From Semisulcospira habei (taxonomy: Eukaryota; Mollusca; Gastropoda; Semisulcospiridae), in NCBI GenBank assembly GCA_036245525.1, contig BTPG01000004.1, positions 13,838,343 through 13,902,342 on the forward strand: a stretch of DNA of 64,000 nt, given 5' to 3'. Every line of letters starts with the position of its first letter. Within the stretch, counting starts at the first letter, position 1. The translations under genes were made by a program, and so were the position numbers. The notes under the pieces were generated by a model. The model saw only the letters and a program-made list of their open reading frames with translations. It ran no database searches and was not told where the DNA came from. Below, one piece after another: positions 1 to 11,313 of this stretch.

Positions 1-378
1 TTCATTCAATTTTGCACCATACAATGTTAAAAATGTTAATGCATACATACACATTACGTTGGAAAAAAAAATAATAATGTGAAAAAGAAGTATTCCATAA
101 ACTTGACTTATTACAGACGCCAAATGTTGTCAAGACACCCATTTTCTCTGTAATGCCAGTTTTTGTGTGAGAGGCACCCACTTTATTGGTAGAAACTCAT
201 TTTTTTCTCCATCTAGTGGCTCTGTTTCTAGAAAATGTCTATTTTAAGTTATAGAGCTTAGTTATAAGGTGAGTTCTAAACATTCTCATCAATTCCAGAT
301 CCCTAGAATAAATAGAAATATGGGAACCCATTTTCACATAAAATGGTAGGTAGCCCACTCTGAGGCTTTCTTCTCCAG
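1..378. other. AT-rich non-coding flank
   Basis: No coding, RNA or repeat signature is recognisable here apart from AT-rich composition. Confidence 0.5.
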
Positions 379-1964
<1,586 letters not shown>

Positions 1965-1977
1965 CCCCCCCCCCCCC

Positions 1978-2021
<44 letters not shown>
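1965..2021. repeat. poly(C)/poly(A) tract
   Basis: Fourteen C followed by about 43 A. The A run could be the tail of a retroposed copy or simple slippage; no adjacent retrogene is visible. Confidence 0.9.
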
Positions 2022-2025
<4 letters not shown>

Positions 2026-2944
2026 CTCAATACACGCGCACAGAAAAACAAAAAGTAGCAAACTGTTACGAACTGTTCCGTATTTACCGACGTCATACAA
2101 ACCGAGGTAACTGGACAGTGCGACCTTTCTAGAACGTTCTGGACCAAACTAACGTATCAATGAAGTGAAATCCACTCTGCGCGACTTAAGGTTGTATACT
2201 ATACCTACATTTTTTAATTGAAAACTGCCGCTTATATGGTTTTTTGAGAGCCTTATTGAGTCTGGAGGCTATTGCCACCCTGAAAGACCCATGGTCCCGG
2301 GCATATTTGTAAGTTTGAGCCTTTTGCGTGACCTACCCCATGAGCGAAAATACGCAAAATAGCTGATTTCAGAACACAATAAAAATTTATCGAATAGTGT
2401 GTTAAAATAATAAAGAAACATTTCGGTCACTTCATAAAGTATGTTAGTATTTTCTCGTAAAAAAAGTGTGTTCTGATAATTGGAATTCTAACTGTAATCG
2501 AGAAAAGTTTATGTTGTAAATTCGCAAATTGCCCGGATGTTATCAATAACATTACAAGTGTTTGCAATGTTGGGCAATTGCGCAGGCCCTTTTTATTCGA
2601 TAAAATCGTACTTTAGATCATATCACACACATTATTTATGAAAAAATGAGGGGGTCCCGCGCAAAAATTGGCACTTTGGGTCGTTTGCGAGTGCGTTTTC
2701 AAAAAGGGATACAAGCGATGTCTGACTTCCGGCAGATCATATCTCCGCCGTAGCCGTCCCAAGCCCGCATGAGAAAGGAGGAAATCAACTACCAAACCAA
2801 CAAGTATAACCTACGCCCAAACTGTTGCAAACTACTAGTCTTCGATCACTATTAGTGACATTGAGAAAGTAAACTGGAACAAACAACAATGGGAGATACG
2901 GGATGAGAAGGTTTATCTATAAGTAATTAAATGCACCAGTTATC
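2022..2944. other. Non-coding, AT-rich
   Basis: No gene or repeat family is recognised in this stretch. Confidence 0.4.
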
Positions 2945-2950
2945 ACTTAG

Positions 2951-3189
2951 TAGTTGAGTTAGTGCAGTGGTAAAATACTCATTTTGCCACGCAAGGTAAC
3001 CAGGGTTCAATCCCCGTAGATGGATATTTTTTTCCCTGCTCAAAAATTTGAAACCAATACAGTTACTACTTCGCTAAATGAAACAAACGCACACACACAC
3101 AATATATATGTTCTTTTTTTTATGTAAAATATGCGATTATCATCACCGTTGTAATGTGGATGTTAAACCATGAACCAACCAACAAACCA
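2951..3189 (+). mobile_element. tRNA-headed SINE
   Basis: The head looks tRNA-derived: an A-box-like TTAGTGCAGTGGT near 2964 and a B-box-like GGGTTCAATCC near 3003, about 40 bp apart. The 3' end (3158-3189) has GATGTTAAACC followed by an ACCAACC-type short tandem tail, the same style of tail as other SINE ends in this window (near 59099 and 62443). Head, body and tail together support a complete or near-complete SINE. The family name is not assigned. Confidence 0.65.
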
Positions 3190-3578
3190 CTTTCAGTCTT
3201 GGATAAAAATGCATACTGGTTACCTCGGTACATTTGTTCATTTAATTTTTTTCAGCCAGGCATTGTGAGCATGTTTACATTCATTCAATCATTCACAGAT
3301 TCACTGATGAAAAAGCACACCAAAGAGTGTTGTCACAGAGTGTTTTTATTTTTCTGGCATCATCTACAAACATTAATTAATGAATAATGTGAATTTGTTT
3401 TAATATACCTGCTGCAAGCAATGCTACATGCTCCTTTGGTGTATCCGTGAAAGCAGGTCGGTGAACATCTCTGGTTGAAAGATGTTTGTGAACAGATTGG
3501 TAGTGGATGTACCTATCTCTCCAGCTGAATCTCAGTTTCCCAGCAGTTTTTGGTTACAAATTATAAGGAAACAAAACA
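3190..3578. other. Non-coding flank of the Polinton
   Basis: AT-rich sequence with no recognisable gene. Its last six bases belong to the target duplication of the Polinton (3579-3584). Confidence 0.4.
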
Positions 3579-3584
3579 AACGTC
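3579..3584. repeat. Left target-site duplication AACGTC
   Basis: AACGTC directly abuts the left terminus AGAGAGGGGGG. The identical hexamer abuts the right terminus at 19729-19734. Six bases is the usual Polinton/Maverick duplication length. Confidence 0.93.
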
Positions 3585-4825
3585 AGAGAGGGGGGATATG
3601 GGAGTTTTAGAGAATCTTCTTTGGCCCTCATTTTTCTATGTTATTCGCTCACAAAAACGCACACGACCTTGCCTTTCCTTTTTCTCAAATTCCTTTTATT
3701 TTTCTCTGTAATTAGATATATAAAGAAAGAACTGAATCTTCATTAACACTATGACTGAGAATTTAAGGGGTTAACTCAGTCATAGTGTTAATAATACTTC
3801 AAATCCCCCCCCCCCCCCCCCCCATAGACAAAACGCCCGATCAAACCAGTGCTTGTAACCCAAAGCAATTATATATAATACATAAACACCTCATGCCTAC
3901 GCTTGACTGGTTTTGAAAGACCCCCACTTCAATTCAGGTAAGATATGAATAGACCTGTTCTGAAAATAGCAATTATTCACATTTTCTTGTCGGGACGAGA
4001 TTGCCTTTTGAAACCGGGATCGAAATTTTTTGAATCAGATCGGTATGCACCGCACCTGAGTCGCTATTCATACGGGAATTTATAATTTTTTCAATTATGT
4101 GTTCACCCGTTCGATTTGCCATTAAATGCAAATGGCCAACAGCCAACCCGCCGACACAGTAGGGCGCCGCTATTCAACTTAGTAAGGGGACACTCTATGA
4201 ATAAACCGGCTCTACAGCTTTGAAAAGGCTATTTGCTGAGAGGTGACAAGAAGAGTTTCGAAATTGACTTCATATTTACTCAATGACTGGTTCCCGAAAA
4301 ATCAGACGGTGGTTATACTGTGCACTATAAACAGTTTGATAAGAAACTAACAAGTAATATTTAACACACACACACACAGACGCACAGACAAAACACACAC
4401 ACAAACAAACAAACAAACAAACAAACAAACAAACACACAATCAAACAGACGTACACACAATCAAACACAAACAAACACACACACACAAACACACAAACAC
4501 ACACACACACACACACACACACGCACTTACAGATACTCATGTCAGTACAATTTTATCGTAAGCATGAGCTGCCAGGTGGTGTCACGGTTGATCGCCTTTT
4601 GTGTTGCCTCACGCCGCGGCCGCATTCCATTCCTTTTCAATTCAGACACGAGCCGCATTTTGAAAAGACTCTCACCCGTCAATGGCTTTTATAGCTACAC
4701 CCTTTCAAATCACTAAGTTGTGTCAAAGATCAACAGGGGGACATATTACTTTTCAAAAGAGGGGGATCATTTACAAAACGGTTCTACATGTGAGGGCTTA
4801 ATGTACTCATGTCTGGTTTACTGAC
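3585..4825 (+). repeat. Left terminal inverted repeat of the Polinton
   Basis: The arm matches the reverse complement of the right arm from the terminus to about 4767 almost perfectly; one clear substitution is near 4154, plus homopolymer and microsatellite length changes. Weaker similarity continues to about 4825 (shared GGGCTTAATGTACTCATGT). It contains an 18-bp-arm hairpin, a poly(C) run near 3806-3823, and CA/CAAA microsatellites at about 4363-4522. Confidence 0.93.
3742..3792. repeat. Hairpin inside left TIR
   Basis: Perfect 18-bp arms (ATTAACACTATGACTGAG at 3742-3759 and its complement at 3775-3792) around a 15-nt centre. An inverted copy is at 19521-19571 in the other TIR. It could be a replication or protein-binding signal; its role is unknown. 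Confidence 0.9.
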
Positions 4826-4875
4826 AAAGAAACAAATGTGTTTATAAATTATTATTTTTTAAAATGCATTATAAA

Positions 4876-5427
4876 ATGAACACAGATGAAATATTATTAT
4901 TAAATGATATTGGCGCTGTAGAAAACATAGACTTAGATTCGAAAAGGGAACGACTTTTATCTGTAGTGGTTTCTGGTCATTCGAAATCTTATCTTGGGAA
5001 GCTTTATTCAACTGAAGATATACTATCCCTCACGGCTGCTGATTTATTTAAACTTCATTTTAAATATGAACAGCACATGGCTTCACTAATGACCCGTGAT
5101 TTGAGCAAATCAATTGTCTGCTTATATTCAAAAGCTGTGAGTTACGCTCTCCCTGTAGACATTGAAAATCTTACAAATGACCTCGAGAGTAACCCCATTG
5201 TAAGGAGTGCAATTGGTAAATTAGCTTGCCTTTTATTCTACAGATTTGGTAATTTGCTGGCTCCTCTGGTAACATTAATTGTAACTAGCAGCCATGTAGA
5301 TTTTACGAAATTAAATTTTTTTGTTGATAAAAATGGACGACCAACAGACGACCCCCCAAACGACCCCACAGATGAACCCTGCCCCGGACCCTGCCAAGAC
5401 CCCGATTCACACAGTGACAAAAATTAA
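4876..5427 (+). CDS. Polinton small membrane-associated protein, unknown function (183 aa)
   Basis: First gene of the left cassette. The start at 4876 (MNTDE) is preferred over the in-frame ATG at 4864 because the homologue in the second element begins MNQDE with the same upstream ATTATAAA context. The N-terminal two-thirds is helical and charged. A hydrophobic segment of about 25 residues (LACLLFYRFGNLLAPLVTLI, roughly residues 114-138) suggests a membrane anchor. The C-terminus is Pro/Asp-rich. It overlaps the next gene by 95 nt in another frame, an arrangement kept in the second element. The homologue is roughly 60% identical by eye. Function is not recognised; a virion membrane or capsid-associated role is inferred from context. 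Confidence 0.85.
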   Translation: MNTDEILLLNDIGAVENIDLDSKRERLLSVVVSGHSKSYLGKLYSTEDILSLTAADLFKLHFKYEQHMASLMTRDLSKSIVCLYSKAVSYALPVDIENLTNDLESNPIVRSAIGKLACLLFYRFGNLLAPLVTLIVTSSHVDFTKLNFFVDKNGRPTDDPPNDPTDEPCPGPCQDPDSHSDKN

Positions 5428-5821
5428 AAATGAAGGCAGAATTCAGGCAGGTAAACGTTTAGCTGAATGGAACAAGCAGAAAAAGTTACAGCTACAGGCG
5501 CTAACAGAAAAGGCTCATGTAAGTGACCCGCCGTCAACACCGCCGGTAGGACCGGTAGGACCGGTAGGACCGTCAGGACTGGCACCCCTGTCACACCCAC
5601 ATCAAAGTGAAAGACCTTCAACACAGTCTAATTCTGAAACAGCAAGATATGCAGTTGCCGCATTTGTTGTCGGATCTGGTTTTGTAGCTTACCAATTATA
5701 CAAAAAATACAAGCCACAGACTCGAACAGTGTCCAAAAAATTAAACACTCCATCATCAAAAACAGAAGTCGCCACATTACCAACAATACCCAAAGTTGTC
5801 GACCCATTTCATATGCAGTAA
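5333..5821 (+). CDS. Polinton single-pass membrane protein, unknown (162 aa)
   Basis: The start at 5333 (MDDQQ) is set by the homologue's MDENK start in the second element; the upstream ATG at 5321 is probably not used. The N-terminal 35 residues are Thr/Pro/Gln-rich, followed by a basic stretch (AGKRLAEWNKQKKLQLQ). A linker contains three GPV repeats not present in the second element. One transmembrane helix (YAVAAFVVGSGFVAYQLY, about residues 104-121) is followed by a basic tail. It overlaps the preceding gene. The function is unknown; topology suggests a small envelope or inner-membrane protein, which is inference. Confidence 0.82.
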   Translation: MDDQQTTPQTTPQMNPAPDPAKTPIHTVTKIKNEGRIQAGKRLAEWNKQKKLQLQALTEKAHVSDPPSTPPVGPVGPVGPSGLAPLSHPHQSERPSTQSNSETARYAVAAFVVGSGFVAYQLYKKYKPQTRTVSKKLNTPSSKTEVATLPTIPKVVDPFHMQ

Positions 5822-5856
5822 TAAATTTATTATTTTAATTTTTTCTTGCCTAAGAA

Positions 5857-6087
5857 ATGAATGACTCAAAGAATTTAATGAATCTTGTGTATCACTCTGC
5901 AGTAATCAGTGCATTAGCAGTAGCGTTTTCTATGCTGGGAAAAAATCTACTCAAAATGAAATCACCAGACCTCAGTAGACTCGATTTCGAAGACAGCGCT
6001 AAGCTAATTGTAGTTGTAACAGCATCAATCGCCACGAAAGACCTTCTTGTTAAACAGGGAATTATTCCCGAAAATGTTTCTATGTAA
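5857..6087 (+). CDS. Polinton 76-aa two-helix membrane protein
   Basis: The short protein has two hydrophobic segments: about residues 12-31 (SAVISALAVAFSMLGKNLLK) and about 46-66, ending in KQGIIPENVSM. The homologue at 53134-53364 has the same length and about 90% identity by eye. I recall similar small proteins ending in QGIIP from other metazoan Polintons, so it appears to be a family hallmark rather than a chance frame. The gap to the next gene is 11 nt and contains AATAAAAATA, which could serve as poly(A) signal and start context. Biochemical role unknown. Confidence 0.85.
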   Translation: MNDSKNLMNLVYHSAVISALAVAFSMLGKNLLKMKSPDLSRLDFEDSAKLIVVVTASIATKDLLVKQGIIPENVSM

Positions 6088-6098
6088 ATAAAAATAAT

Positions 6099-6533
6099 AT
6101 GGCGACGATAGCTATTATGGTGGGAGGAGCGATGGTCAACGCTCTGGCGTTTAGCGGCTCTAATTATCTCTTTTCTAAAATGGGTAGAGAACAATCTGCA
6201 GAAGAAATAAAGCGTCATAATGAAGCGTCAGAAAAATTAGCACAGGCAGAACAGGATTACGAAAAGAATAGAATTGAGAAACTTGATTTCATCAATGAAA
6301 AACTCAGGCTAGAAGGTCACGCACAACATACGTTTTCAAATACAGACGACGCAATCCGTGAGTATTTTTTAGTCACGGGTGAAGATATGTCTATACCGAA
6401 ACCAAAACTAAGTGACTACTATCAACCAAGCCCAGAACAAAGAAACGGGGAGATAATCTTTGTTCTAGTGGGAATGATATTTGTTTATTTTACTGGAGTT
6501 TTCATTGCTAGAAAAAATGGCAGCCGAAAATAA
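6099..6533 (+). CDS. Polinton coiled-coil membrane protein (144 aa)
   Basis: An N-terminal hydrophobic helix (residues about 3-25, containing GGAMVNALAFSGSNYLFSKM) is followed by a highly charged coiled coil (about 30-70) and a second transmembrane helix near the C-terminus (EIIFVLVGMIFVYFTGVFIA, about 118-137). The VNALAFSGSN signature recalls a protein found repeatedly in animal Polintons. The homologue at 52682-53122 is highly similar. Its 3' end overlaps the integrase start by 17 nt, so the two are probably co-expressed. Function unknown; likely a structural membrane protein. Confidence 0.88.
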   Translation: MATIAIMVGGAMVNALAFSGSNYLFSKMGREQSAEEIKRHNEASEKLAQAEQDYEKNRIEKLDFINEKLRLEGHAQHTFSNTDDAIREYFLVTGEDMSIPKPKLSDYYQPSPEQRNGEIIFVLVGMIFVYFTGVFIARKNGSRK

Positions 6534-7482
6534 ACTATCGAAAATATATTACTCACCATCAGGGTATTATAAAGGAGCAACCGCTATTCAGAAATTACAT
6601 GCCGCTGTGGGCGGAGATATAACACTCAATCAAGTCAAGCAATGGTTACAGAGACAGGCAATTTGGCAAATTTATCTCCCTGCTCCAAGAAAGATAACGA
6701 GACCTCATTTTGAGAACACAACACCTAATGACACGCACCAAATGGACCTCCTGTTTCTTCCGCATGACACAATAAGAAAGAAACGATACAAGTACGCTTT
6801 GACTGTTGTAGACATAGCTTCAAGGTACAAAGACGCTGAACCCATATCTGACAAAACTGCTAACACTGTTGCTACAGCATTAACAAAAATATATGGTCGA
6901 GGCCCTTTAAGATACCCCAGACTTGTACAAGTTGATGATGGATCAGAATTCAAAGGTGCAGTTAATCAGTTATTTGCAAAGCATGGTGTACTGGTCAGAC
7001 GTGGTATTCCAGGCGTGCACAGATCGCAGGCAATTGTTGAAAACTTTAACAAACAGTTATCGGAAAGACTTTTCAGTTACCAGTATTCTAAGGAACTCAT
7101 GCATGACACCCGTAACACTGAATGGGTAAAGAGATTACCACATGTGATAAAAGCAATGAATAACGAAGGACACCCTAAGCCTGCTGATGCTATTAAATTG
7201 AAAACAATTACAGAGCCAAAAACAGGACCAACCCCACCTCCAGACACAAGTTTATTTACTAAACAGGTAAGATATTTATATCAACCAGGGGAAGCTGAGA
7301 ATGACATCAGGCGCAGGACGACAGACCCCATATGGTCAACATCCGTTCATAATATAAAAAAAATAATTCCCGGTGCAGACGCAACAATATATTACCTGTA
7401 TGACCCTGCACCCCAGAGGGCATTTGTCAGAGAAGAATTACAGATTATTCCCCCAGACACCGTTACTCATTTCAGTAACTAA
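6517..7482 (+). CDS. Polinton integrase (retroviral-type DDE, 321 aa)
   Basis: Catalyses insertion of the element's ends into host DNA, producing the 6-bp duplication. The start at 6517 (MAAENKLSK) is chosen over the upstream ATG at 6481, which is out of register with the homologue. An N-terminal helical region (residues 1-65) precedes an rve core with catalytic D77 (QMDLLF), D140 or D141 (VDDGSEFKG) and E175 (AIVENF), matching D,D(35)E spacing. The C-terminal about 80 residues resemble the basic tail that, in this family, often forms a chromodomain or SH3-like fold; that is inference. The 3' end overlaps the polymerase 3' end by 45 nt, convergently. All catalytic residues are present. Confidence 0.95.
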   Translation: MAAENKLSKIYYSPSGYYKGATAIQKLHAAVGGDITLNQVKQWLQRQAIWQIYLPAPRKITRPHFENTTPNDTHQMDLLFLPHDTIRKKRYKYALTVVDIASRYKDAEPISDKTANTVATALTKIYGRGPLRYPRLVQVDDGSEFKGAVNQLFAKHGVLVRRGIPGVHRSQAIVENFNKQLSERLFSYQYSKELMHDTRNTEWVKRLPHVIKAMNNEGHPKPADAIKLKTITEPKTGPTPPPDTSLFTKQVRYLYQPGEAENDIRRRTTDPIWSTSVHNIKKIIPGADATIYYLYDPAPQRAFVREELQIIPPDTVTHFSN

Positions 7483-10400
7483 GTCGTCAATTAATTCATC
7501 AACCAGTTCATCACAAATGTCTTCAGATAACTTGAGCCTGTAATGACCTGGTGCATAAGCTTTTTCCTTAGTGTGAAACACTCTTTTCGTGTCTCCAACT
7601 GCAAGTGATTTCTTATGTGTTTGAATTATTTCAAGATTATGTTTGTTTGATCTCAGTGACTTGTTTGGATAATCAGGCATTAATGCACCATCTAACACTT
7701 GCTTGTAATGTTCATGACGTATTTCTTTATTTTTTATTGCTGTTTTCTTGATACCTTTGGCTTTTGACTGACTACCTTTCTGGTGCAGTATAGAATACAT
7801 TTTTGATCTCAGTCCAACGTACTCAACTATTGGCACACCATTTAGTTCATCTTTAAACTTACCAGGCACTTTCTTGTTTTGTGTGCTGAACAGTGGATGG
7901 TCTTTAGGGTAATCAGACGTGTCATACATGTGTAACTCTGTTTTCATGTCTTCATAAAAGTCTTCAGTAGGCACATCAATGATCATAGAGTCAGTGTCAG
8001 TGTATAGCAGACGACAGTCAGGATACTTTAATTTGAAGTAATCATAATAAAATTCAAGCATCACCAGTTTTGACAATTCAAGAATTGCCATACCAATGAA
8101 TACTGGCTTGTCCAGTTTAACAATCTTTTTTTTGAGTGACACTGCATACAATGATGAATGAAATTCTTTGTACCCTGTGTACTGTGGCTTGCCTGTAAGT
8201 TTAATAGCACCCAATTCAGTTGTGACCAGTCTCACATCTTTGCGGTGATGAGGATTTTCCATTGTCTTGCCAAAACAGGCATTGTTCATAAGCTTAAAGA
8301 AGTCTTTGTCAAATGCAGTGTTGCCGTCTCTGGCACGAAGGGTTGTGTTCTTCATTATGTAATCTTTCATGAAAGCACTTTGATCAAATTGAATTCCTCT
8401 GTGAACTTTCTTTAGTACTAACCCATGTCTGATGTAAAACTGCAGCAAGCGGTAGTGACAAACGTAATTGAATTTGTCATTTAGATTTGGCACAAGCTTA
8501 GTGTCTTCTTTTTTCCCCGTCATACTCATTTTCTCAACAGCCAACGGATAATCATTATGGTAATCGTGTAGATGATGCGGGTACTCCAGGTCGACTTCAA
8601 AGATCCAACCCTTCGCGTCGTTTCGTTCAAGATTAATAATATTGTTTGTTAACCCTGTTATGTCATACTGTGACAAATCATACAGACAAAAGTTTTTCAA
8701 GGGTAATAATTCACACATTGCGAACCCATAAAGGTTATTAGCGTCAAGGTACGTAATGAATGACCTTGACCTCGAGGGGTCAAACCCCCGGCCAAGGTCA
8801 CCATGACTGTCCAAATATTTGTTGTTGGCTATGGCGTAATTGTTCGATGCAATACTAATGCCTCCCCTTAATCCACGTTCCACCATTTCACCCATCGTAC
8901 GATCGGACAACAGGTCTATAAATATCTTACTAGATTTTAAAAATGCATCCCACGTCATGCCAGGACTAGTTATGTAGCAGGCTGGGTCAAGTCTGTAGTG
9001 CAACAAACCCTTCTCACGGTAACTTTCAAATACGTCTGCTAGCAAGCAAACGTCAGCTTTCAAGTACTGATCGTGGTAGTCACCAATTGTCTGACACCCC
9101 AACTTCCCCCACGCATCAAGTGCATGTTGATATTCAGAGTCAGAAATACCTTTTCCAGTTAGTGTAGAATAAAATTTCTCTTTTGGTGGCAGTCTTGTTT
9201 CTTCAAACACAACCCACTCACTGATGTACTCATACGGATACACACCTTTCTTAATCAAGTCTGGTTCAAAATATTTACTTGTTATTGGATACTCAGTCAG
9301 CCCTTCTGCCAGACTAGCCAACCCTAAAGACAAATGTTGCATGGAGTCATAAAATGCTAATTTATCCAACCTAAAAGTCAAGTACTTCTCAGTTGTCTGG
9401 GCAATACAACTTATGTTTTTGTAAGACTCATCTACAGCCTGCATGATGATGTGTGAATCATATCCTTTGAGATTGTGAAAAAAGATTGGTAACTTGTATG
9501 TCTTAGGATCTATTTTTAATTTCAAGTTACAATCACCATGAGCAGCACCTCTGTAACATCCAGTTATGTGATCGTGGTCACGAACTTTATCACATCCTAA
9601 AGGCCGTTCACAAATCCAACACTTCTCAGCTGTATCAAATTTTAGTTTGTCTTCTTCTGTCATCACCAAAGGCATCTGACATGTTGTGAGATACTGTACT
9701 ACCTGACTGTACAGATGTCTCATTTCTGTTAAAAACAGGCATGCTGCATTTTCACCCCTGTAAATAACAGGTTCTGTATGCACACCGTCTGACCTAACAA
9801 TAATGTATCCAAAAGAACACACCACTTGGTCACTTAGTTTTATAGTCTTTGGTAATGACTCTGGAACAGGACCTTCAAATTGAACAACCAGGGATTCAAA
9901 ATCAGCGTATACTACGAACGGCAGCTTTTGCTGATTCCCATAGTTCTTAAAATACACTTGACTACCAGGATCTGGATACTTAAGTACTGTTTGTATGTCA
10001 TCAGCTGACCTGCAGTGTAAAACATGTTTGTGCGCTACGTTTATGGAGGAGAATCTTTGTAAACATCTCTTACAAACTTCCTGTTTCCCATTGTGTTTTG
10101 TTGTATGTGAATGAATTAGACGTGACATATTCCTGATAATTGTGTAGTGAAAGTTATTGTCATCGCCGATTAGCAACATGTCAACATGTTTATCTTCTGA
10201 CTGACCATAGGTTGGGGCAATTGGGGATACTCTAATTGGCTGTAACTTGTTCTCAGCATTATTATCCCACACAAACACATTCACAGATATACCAGGATTT
10301 AGTTTTTCAAACAAATCTATGTCCTCTATTTTAACAGGGGACTCAATGCCACTAAAGTTGAGTTCATTTACAAATTTGATGTAGTTAGATACGCGATCAG

Positions 10401-10923
10401 GTCTTGACCTCACAAAGTGTAGTTTAGCAAGTACGCACCACATGAAACAGAAATTGTCATTGTTCTGTATGTTGACGACTGCCTTCTTGTTCGAAACTTC
10501 TGTTGGCAGTGGCAACCATGCTTTACCTAATATGGGATGATACCTAGACTGCTTTAATTGTAGTTCATGTACATGTCCTTCGTGCCAGCCAGACCCCTTC
10601 ATTTTTGCACTGTCAATCGCCTGGAGAAAGTCTGGTAATAGTCTGTCTCTAAACATGTTCTCTACCTCCGGTTCTCTTCTTGTGTTAACAGTGTGTTGTC
10701 TTGTTGATATGTACGATACAATCACCTCGCCGTCCACCCTAGTGAATTCGATTTTCGCAACAATTTGAATCTTCACACTGCCTGTAAGAAGATTTTGTTG
10801 TATGACAGAAAAAGAGTTTTCTATTGATTCGTAAACATTATTAGTATTTGATATAGGTAAGTTTGTTGTGTGAAACACGTTTCTTAAACTAGATGAGCCA
10901 AGGTTTTGAACATTGTCCGTCAT
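7438..10923 (-). CDS. Polinton protein-primed family B DNA polymerase (1161 aa)
   Basis: Replicates the element, probably by protein priming from the linear ends. The N-terminal about 330 residues are Polinton-specific and include a zinc-finger-like CKRC...HVLHC near 283-303. Exonuclease motifs: ExoI YADFES (D341), ExoII LKGYDSH (D489), ExoIII YLKAD (Y620, D624). An HNH/endonuclease VII-like segment (VRDHDHITGCYRGAAHGDCN) lies between ExoI and ExoII, as in many Maverick polymerases. Polymerase motifs: A DANNLYG (D727), B NNACFGK (K886), C YTDTDS (974-979). All are intact. The ATG follows an AATAAAA context, and the 3' end overlaps the integrase by 45 nt. Confidence 0.96.
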   Translation of the reverse strand: MTDNVQNLGSSSLRNVFHTTNLPISNTNNVYESIENSFSVIQQNLLTGSVKIQIVAKIEFTRVDGEVIVSYISTRQHTVNTRREPEVENMFRDRLLPDFLQAIDSAKMKGSGWHEGHVHELQLKQSRYHPILGKAWLPLPTEVSNKKAVVNIQNNDNFCFMWCVLAKLHFVRSRPDRVSNYIKFVNELNFSGIESPVKIEDIDLFEKLNPGISVNVFVWDNNAENKLQPIRVSPIAPTYGQSEDKHVDMLLIGDDNNFHYTIIRNMSRLIHSHTTKHNGKQEVCKRCLQRFSSINVAHKHVLHCRSADDIQTVLKYPDPGSQVYFKNYGNQQKLPFVVYADFESLVVQFEGPVPESLPKTIKLSDQVVCSFGYIIVRSDGVHTEPVIYRGENAACLFLTEMRHLYSQVVQYLTTCQMPLVMTEEDKLKFDTAEKCWICERPLGCDKVRDHDHITGCYRGAAHGDCNLKLKIDPKTYKLPIFFHNLKGYDSHIIMQAVDESYKNISCIAQTTEKYLTFRLDKLAFYDSMQHLSLGLASLAEGLTEYPITSKYFEPDLIKKGVYPYEYISEWVVFEETRLPPKEKFYSTLTGKGISDSEYQHALDAWGKLGCQTIGDYHDQYLKADVCLLADVFESYREKGLLHYRLDPACYITSPGMTWDAFLKSSKIFIDLLSDRTMGEMVERGLRGGISIASNNYAIANNKYLDSHGDLGRGFDPSRSRSFITYLDANNLYGFAMCELLPLKNFCLYDLSQYDITGLTNNIINLERNDAKGWIFEVDLEYPHHLHDYHNDYPLAVEKMSMTGKKEDTKLVPNLNDKFNYVCHYRLLQFYIRHGLVLKKVHRGIQFDQSAFMKDYIMKNTTLRARDGNTAFDKDFFKLMNNACFGKTMENPHHRKDVRLVTTELGAIKLTGKPQYTGYKEFHSSLYAVSLKKKIVKLDKPVFIGMAILELSKLVMLEFYYDYFKLKYPDCRLLYTDTDSMIIDVPTEDFYEDMKTELHMYDTSDYPKDHPLFSTQNKKVPGKFKDELNGVPIVEYVGLRSKMYSILHQKGSQSKAKGIKKTAIKNKEIRHEHYKQVLDGALMPDYPNKSLRSNKHNLEIIQTHKKSLAVGDTKRVFHTKEKAYAPGHYRLKLSEDICDELVDELIDDLVTEMSNGVWGNNL

Positions 10924-10956
10924 TTTTATTTGACCGACAAAATAATAAATGAAAAA
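10924..10956 (-). promoter_or_regulatory. Shared upstream motif of polymerase B gene
   Basis: Read on the minus strand, TTTATTATTTTGTCGG then TCAAATAAAAATGAC leads into the start codon. Nearly the same arrangement precedes the 115-aa gene (11314-11341) and the second element's polymerase (49702-49732). Conservation across a strongly diverged intergenic background suggests a promoter or leader element with a very short 5' untranslated region. Confidence 0.55.
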
Positions 10957-10965
10957 ATATTAACG

Positions 10966-11313
10966 TTAACTCTGCTGGCTCACCTTGTGTAATACCACTT
11001 TATTAACTGTAACACTGTCAATATAAACATTTAGTTTGCGCAGTTGTTTAAATATGCTATAACAAACTTCCCCTAACCAGTTATAGTTGGTATCAACAAC
11101 TTTAAAAGTAGGTGTCTTTAAATCAACTGACATGTGCTCCACATTTGGATGCTCATCGACATAAACCAAAGTCACACTATATGAAACATATATTTCTGAT
11201 GGTGCTGAAAGGCTTATGTAAGTCTGTTTGGGTGTTATTAAGTCAGTAAAGTGCATAACATCTTTGAAAAGGTGTGTGAGATCAAGCACCTGTATGATTT
11301 GTCCGTCTGTCAT
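10966..11313 (-). CDS. Polinton protein of unknown function (115 aa)
   Basis: An intact frame in the leftward block between the ATPase and polymerase, with gaps of about 40 nt on each side. It shares a roughly 30-bp upstream motif with the polymerase gene, arguing it is expressed and perhaps co-regulated with replication. No transmembrane segment or recognisable catalytic motif is visible. Composition (many Val, Thr, Tyr; alternating hydrophobics) suggests a beta-rich fold. Not recognised. It has no counterpart in the second element, where this half is missing. Confidence 0.75.
   Translation of the reverse strand: MTDGQIIQVLDLTHLFKDVMHFTDLITPKQTYISLSAPSEIYVSYSVTLVYVDEHPNVEHMSVDLKTPTFKVVDTNYNWLGEVCYSIFKQLRKLNVYIDSVTVNKVVLHKVSQQS

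Noticed and set aside
4864..4875. Start of the first Polinton gene at the upstream ATG
   Set aside because: The second element's homologue begins at the position equivalent to 4876, with the same ATTATAAA leader.
8158..8415. 85-codon plus-strand frame inside polymerase B
   Set aside because: Antisense shadow of a strongly supported gene.
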